From contig DSEQ01000042.1 in NCBI GenBank assembly GCA_011056555.1, forward strand, positions 62,001 to 126,000: a stretch of 64,000 bases of DNA, in the 5' to 3' direction. Below the pieces are notes generated by a model. That model had not been told where the DNA came from. It did no database searches and saw only the letters and a list, made by a program, of their open reading frames with translations. How positions within the stretch are numbered: position 1 is the first letter of the stretch; each line of letters opens with the position of its first letter. Made by a program: the position numbers and the translations under genes. This document shows positions 62,701-64,000 of the stretch, piece by piece. Source of the stretch: Candidatus Zixiibacteriota bacterium. Lineage in GTDB: Bacteria > Zixibacteria > MSB-5A5 > JAABVY01.

Positions 62701-62795
62701 AAGGTGTCATAAAAACGGAGGGCCGAAATTGTTCAATCTACCTGACACACCTGGAACCGGCTCGAACTTCGTTTGCCGAACGCGAGTATATATAA
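59760..62795 (+). CDS. dnaE2: Error-prone DNA polymerase III alpha homologue (DnaE2-type)
   Basis: 1011 residues, shorter than replicative DnaE (about 1160) and close to DnaE2. The N-terminal PHP domain has LHCHSNFSLLYG and LSDHDAIYGLVEF. The polymerase core has GRGSAAGSLVSYALGITHVDP and DPPDIDIDLCWKNRD, carrying catalytic Asp residues, then a helix-hairpin-helix region and a C-terminal OB-fold (ISTFGWLVDIKRINTSNN). Placement in an operon after lexA and a Y-family polymerase argues for a damage-inducible translesion polymerase. Replicative DnaE is likely encoded elsewhere, but this cannot be checked here; if it were the only DnaE, the symbol would be wrong. Confidence 0.87.
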   Translation: MSFAPLHCHSNFSLLYGTIPPLELVRQARRYGLKALALSDHDAIYGLVEFYTHCNEAGIKPLPGAALSTTCGELLCFPENAGGYANLCRLITKRRLGGESLRPEMMAEQAENLIILAPPSQKTAQLKEIFHNKLYLKIAMFKDGSARADIDEALKLSRKFDIKIAAANPVVFLSSEDFELHKVLIAVRYGKTIGGLKPREYAHPESYFRDPCETQNLFRHLPQSLVNIEEIVERINVRLEPHEDIFPEVEIPGGKKPAEYLRELCLEGLKKRGGNLNGRFLSQLDFELGAIEQAGFTTYFLAVADIVGFCKREHIPCVGRGSAAGSLVSYALGITHVDPIENDLYFQRFLNEGRTDPPDIDIDLCWKNRDRVLEYVYQKHGAERVAMICSTIRMQSRMAVREVGKALGVPEADITKLANRLPMAFFSKGKYSKQDFPSLTGIPINSEPYTSIFKYAGRLIDFPRHLGIHPGGICISDGELKAKVALEKSTKGPVVTQLDMYSIDQTGLIKIDLLGQRSLTVIRETANHLGFPDADKIVKPDDNRTYKLLQEGRTLGNFQIESPGMRAMLRDIHPRKLNDITLALSLIRPGATESGAKKLFLERYRNGKKVDYDHPLLEPILKESCGTIIYQEQVLKIAEAVGGFSASDADRLRKAMTKVRSNEQMARIREKFIAGARSKGVKAETAHKIFESMAHFASYGFCKAHAASYALISYQAAYLKAHYPITYMNYVLNNQAGYYHPSVYLEEARRFGASIKPPCVNRSRAECTTDGESIRLGLIFVKSIGEEVITQIEESRKQEGEFKSLEDFLWRIKIPQGEVKYLIKCGAFDFTGKVRPALLWELSFLYKPILKAKSDDLPPLFNQREKIQKPDRLPELPDYNDFEKWAYEQHILEMSVLKHPLETFGLTKKDAITPRLKNLENQKISTFGWLVDIKRINTSNNSKMFFLTMEDLCDTFEVVVFYDTAKKYSEHLERYRFFKIEGVIKTEGRNCSIYLTHLEPARTSFAEREYI

Positions 62796-64000
<1,205 letters not shown>

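Overview
The window reads as chromosomal DNA of a Gram-negative, diderm bacterium of the FCB type, most likely candidate phylum Zixibacteria or a close relative. This is inferred from C-terminal paired dockerin-like tags of the 'GDxNxDxxVNxSDAVxIINYVFVGG' kind on secreted proteins, a DUF5916 outer-membrane-type barrel, a PorX-type PglZ response regulator, a complete Tol-Pal operon, Lgt, and Wza/Wzz-type export genes. No rRNA, tRNA or CRISPR array was found. Gene density is high and most genes lie on the minus strand in tightly packed operons.

Layout. 0.3-6.3 kb: secreted proteins. Two carry dockerin-like pairs; one of these (315-1778) is read through an in-frame TGA that sits exactly where a thioredoxin-type CxxC motif needs its first Cys, and a strong hairpin begins 10 nt after the TGA with its apical loop 20 nt away. 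I interpret it as an undescribed secreted selenoprotein (UPGC motif). Between the two lie a small Cys-rich secreted protein and an outer-membrane barrel. 6.5-13 kb: a MoxR-like ATPase/VWA pair, an IRBP-type S41 protease and a NatAB-like ABC exporter. 13.2-15.4 kb: a CBM9/DUF5916 protein. 15.5-21 kb: a signalling block (degenerate GGDEF protein, NtrC-type regulator, REC-GAF-kinase hybrid, GAF kinase). 21-29 kb: housekeeping genes (folC, accD, rimI, tsaB, tsaE, serS) enclosing a PorX-like regulator and a histidine kinase.

29-43 kb: a surface polysaccharide locus (dehydratase, small phosphoglycosyl transferase, two sugar aminotransferases, one GT4, flippase, Wzz, Wza, nucleotidyltransferase, HAD phosphatase). 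43-51.4 kb: ctp protease, tmk, an inositol-phospholipid set (Ino1, PfkB kinase, CDP-alcohol phosphatidyltransferase), a truncated IS481-like transposase coupled to a small lipoprotein, lgt, a PAP2/AUR1-like membrane enzyme apparently starting at ATT, and rsmI. 51.5-52.3 kb: ssb and a non-coding stretch full of inverted repeats. 52.3-57.4 kb: the tolQRAB-pal-cpoB operon with an extra unknown gene at its end. 57.6-64 kb, plus strand: an acidic coiled-coil lipoprotein, a lexA-polY-dnaE2 damage-tolerance cassette and the first part of ligA, cut by the window edge.

The best candidate for something new is the recoded UGA gene at 315-1778. Next are the lexA-polY-dnaE2 cassette with an apparently active Y-family polymerase, the dehydratase with a duplicated membrane module next to a minimal phosphoglycosyl transferase, and the inositol-lipid group.
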